Shown here one piece after another: positions 23,722-25,775 of a stretch of DNA of 25,775 nucleotides (positions within the stretch are counted from its first letter, which is position 1; each line of letters opens with the position of its first letter). The notes beneath the pieces are model-generated. The model did no database searches. It was not told where the DNA came from and saw only the letters and a program-made list of their open reading frames with translations. The translations under genes were made by a program, and so were the position numbers. Source of the stretch: Lewinellaceae bacterium (GTDB lineage Bacteria > Bacteroidota > Bacteroidia > Chitinophagales > Saprospiraceae); assembly GCA_016710765.1 (NCBI GenBank), contig JADJUJ010000025.1, positions 40,001 to 65,775 on the forward strand, given 5' to 3'.

Positions 23722-24834
23722 TTATATTATTTCATTTAAGCTATTGTCTTTCCGCAGTATATTTTCACTTGATTCATACAATGAAGATGCAGCCTCGTTA
23801 ATTTTATCAACTGATACTTTTTTCCATTGATTAATATCTGAGTTGAAATCGGAATTGAATATCAATTTCGACAGATTTTGAATCAAAATATAATTGGCGT
23901 ACGGATGGGAATTTTCCCTATCTGCTTTATTCGCTCCTGACACAAATTCTGAGATTCGGTCATAAATAGTTCCTTCTGTACAATACATCAATTCAATTAC
24001 CTTTGATCTGTATTCCAAATCAGTTGAACTTAAATTTGGGTAATTGTTTAAATCAGTAAAATGTAAACTTTCATGTTTTAAATAAGAAACTTCAAAATTT
24101 TCTGAATTTAAATCATAGGTTCCTTTATTACAGTATAGCGTTGCAGATTCTTTTATAGCCCAGCCACCCACTTGAGAATCGCCAAAAGTTGCAAATTCAT
24201 CATATCCGTTTATATGATAGCTTTCAATAAACACAACAGTAGTTTTTACAGTGTCTTTTGGTAAAATCACTTCATGTTTTTTAGTACGTTCTTTATTCCA
24301 AATAAATATCTCTTGAAAACCATTTCGGAAGTTAAAATTCACTTTAAATCCATCTTTTTCAATTATTCCTTTCAATACAGAGTCGTCTTTAATATTCTTT
24401 AGTAAGCTATCTTTTGAAAGATTTGTTAATTTTTTGGATTGTATATAGTCAGCGATGTTATTATAAAGCGTGGAGTCTGTTCTGTTTTCTGGTTTTGGCT
24501 TCAACAGTTCAACTCGCCAATATTCACGATAAATGTTCGAAATGTCATTAATTATGTCATTTCCTGATGTGTTTTCAAATACTTCTTCTTTTGAAATAAA
24601 ACGAGCATACATTTTTTTCTTCCATCTATGATAAATAAAATTCACTATCGGATTTGAGAAACTTTTTCTTTCTTCCATTTTGATAAAAGCAGTACTTAAA
24701 TCTCCAGCACCTGCTAATGATACCATTTCTCTAAAACTTTGTCTATCGTTGCCAAAATTGTGGCTTCCATAAAAGAATAGAGCAACCAATATTGAGATGC
24801 TAATAAGTAAAATGTTTCTTGTTTTTTTCTTCAT
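23722..24834 (-). CDS. Orphan membrane-anchored protein with HExxH motif, cassette-like gene
   Basis: 370 residues, AT-rich and Lys/Asn/Ser-rich compared with the genes to the left. One N-terminal membrane helix (NILLISISILVALFFYG, residues 7-23) is followed by an extracytoplasmic domain. In the second half, SYLKHESLHFTDLNNYPNL contains HESLH, the HExxH zinc-peptidase signature. The downstream DLEYRSKVIEL might supply a third ligand as in gluzincins, but this is not established. I recognise no family. The ATG is 10 bases from the GGCTAAC-bearing edge of one attC-like site and the stop is 5 bases from the GTTAGCC of the other. The ORF thus fills the space between two sites, with the 10-base inverted repeat GTTAGCCACA (23710-23719, 24845-24854) on its sides. 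Confidence 0.82.
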   Translation of the reverse strand: MKKKTRNILLISISILVALFFYGSHNFGNDRQSFREMVSLAGAGDLSTAFIKMEERKSFSNPIVNFIYHRWKKKMYARFISKEEVFENTSGNDIINDISNIYREYWRVELLKPKPENRTDSTLYNNIADYIQSKKLTNLSKDSLLKNIKDDSVLKGIIEKDGFKVNFNFRNGFQEIFIWNKERTKKHEVILPKDTVKTTVVFIESYHINGYDEFATFGDSQVGGWAIKESATLYCNKGTYDLNSENFEVSYLKHESLHFTDLNNYPNLSSTDLEYRSKVIELMYCTEGTIYDRISEFVSGANKADRENSHPYANYILIQNLSKLIFNSDFNSDINQWKKVSVDKINEAASSLYESSENILRKDNSLNEII

Positions 24835-24844
24835 TTTGTTTAAT

Positions 24845-24980
24845 TGTGGCTAACGGTTCTCGGGCTTGGTGAAGGTGGCGATTTTCACCACTAATGTTGA
24901 TGCGGAGAACCAATGTTTGATTAACCACAAATGTTTCTGCGGAGCACTGAACCGCCACTTTTGCCAAACCCGTGTTAGGC
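24845..24980. other. attC-like recombination site / cruciform element 2
   Basis: A second large imperfect dyad of about 130 bases. CTCGGGCTTGGTGAAGGTGG (24859-24878) faces CGCCACTTTTGCCAAACCCG (24953-24972). The plus-strand edges are TGTGGCTAAC (24845-24854) and GTTAGGC (24974-24980), the latter a full match to GTTRRRY. On the minus strand its first arm, GGGTTTGGCAAAAGTGGCGG, resembles that of site 1, GCCGTTTTGCAAAAGCGGGG. It lies between the propeller lipoprotein remnant and the HExxH gene. No protein frame across it is credible. Confidence 0.62.
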
Positions 24981-24993
24981 GTTCGTATATTTT

Positions 24994-25750
24994 CTACCAC
25001 GGTCCGTTTTGTGTGATGTTGTTAAAACTTTCATTTTCTAAACGATATGCTCCACCATATCCCACAAACCAAAGTCGATTTTGCTGGTCTTCGTAAATTT
25101 GAAAAGTTAGCGGACCATAATTTCCTTCTTCTATTCGATATTCGGTGAGTTCCCTTACTATCTTCAAGTATACTATGAATCATTTTTGTACCTGAGACAC
25201 CAACAGTTGTATCTATCTTCCCTTCGGGCAGGTCGAAATTATTGAATCCTTGTCCATCAAATATACAAGCACCTTCTATTGTCCCAACCCAAACATTACC
25301 ATTGACATCCGTCTCAATGCACCAAACATCATTGCTTATTAAGCCATCTGATTCGTAATAGTTGGTCACTGATGTACCGTCAATACTGCTAATACCGTCA
25401 GTATGTCCAAACCAAATTTTCCCATCTTTATCTTCTGCAATGTCTTTAATTGTTACTCTTCCGCCTGATTCGCTTCTAATGCTATCAATATAAATTATCG
25501 AATCGCCATCTAGTTTGAACGCCCCCCCCTGGGCTCCAAACCAAATGTTTCCCTTACTATCTTGAAAAATAGTCCTTACAACGTCACTTATCTGATTGTT
25601 AAAATTTGGAAATTGAATTGTTCCCTTTTCTTTTATTATGTTTTGTTTATCACTATTATTCGCTTGCCCATTACAAGACATTATAAGAAAACAAAACGCA
25701 ATACCCGGAAACAATTTTATTCCGTAAAATGGCATATACTCTTTTTTCAT
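24994..25750 (-). pseudogene. Propeller-repeat lipoprotein, frameshifted
   Basis: The N-terminal 200 codons encode a lipoprotein (FLIMSC, Cys 26) with two-component-type propeller blades (IFQDSKGNIWFGAQGGAFKL, IAEDKDGKIWFGHTDGISSI, IETDVNGNVWVGTIEGACIF). After LEDSKG near 25160 the frame is lost and the readable product ends in a basic nonsense tail at 25031. Another frame continues the family: ELTEYRIEEGNYGPLTFQIY, EDQQNRLWFVGYGGAYRLEN, ESFNNITQNGPW, ending at TAG 24994-24996. About one blade seems to be missing at the junction, so this may be a deletion plus a frameshift. The real stop is 13 bases from the attC-like GTTAGGC. The start could be 25750 or the internal ATG at 25735. It is AT-rich like its neighbour. 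Such propellers usually sense ligands or bind partners; no kinase is fused. Confidence 0.75.
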
Positions 25751-25775
25751 TGGGTTCTTATTTTATATGAGGCAC

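Noticed and set aside
24800..25000. Minus-strand 66-residue frame between the two cassette genes
   Set aside because: It is a translation of attC-like site 2.

Overview
The window looks like a chromosomal segment of a Bacteroidota bacterium, most likely near Saprospiraceae/Chitinophagales. The reasons are a 23S/5S rRNA end of that type, a C-terminal type IX secretion (T9SS) sorting domain, lipoproteins with short Bacteroidota-style lipoboxes, a LytTR regulator paired with a propeller-type histidine kinase, DUF5916 and caspase/TPR proteins, and weak or absent Shine-Dalgarno sequences. The lineage below phylum is an inference.

Layout. Positions 1-985 hold the 3' end of 23S rRNA, a spacer with three small hairpins, 5S rRNA and a strong terminator. 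Positions 986-4208 hold three intergenic imperfect-palindrome arrays built from GATTTACGATATCCGATT-like words. They bracket a DUF5916 outer-membrane-type protein (+) and a small lipoprotein (-). Positions 4205-17063 are all on the minus strand: a PIF1-type helicase with a C-terminal HTH, a LytTR response regulator below its propeller histidine kinase, an exported astacin protease with a lectin-like propeller, a three-gene operon (bicupin, lipoprotein, unknown exported protein), and a T9SS-exported parallel beta-helix protein.

From about 17.2 kb to the right edge the character changes. An exported caspase-like/TPR protein (+, 17455-20724) is split by two compensating single-base frameshifts. 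It converges on a minus-strand cluster: a TPR protein (one frameshift), a SUFU-domain protein, and a 49-residue lipoprotein whose start overlaps the SUFU stop as TGATG and which also appears frameshifted. Next come a transposase C-terminal remnant and then an AT-rich stretch organised like integron gene cassettes. There, two large cruciform-forming sites ending in GTTAGCC/GGCTAAC-type boxes tightly flank an orphan HExxH membrane protein, and a frameshifted propeller lipoprotein follows.

Most noteworthy are (1) the family of palindromic arrays with shared terminal words, one contributing the helicase stop codon; (2) the attC-like, cassette-like organisation at 23.58-25.75 kb without a visible integrase; and (3) six apparent indel lesions between 17.3 and 25.2 kb, against none seen in about 15 kb of coding sequence to the left. 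No CRISPR array, prophage or tRNA was seen.
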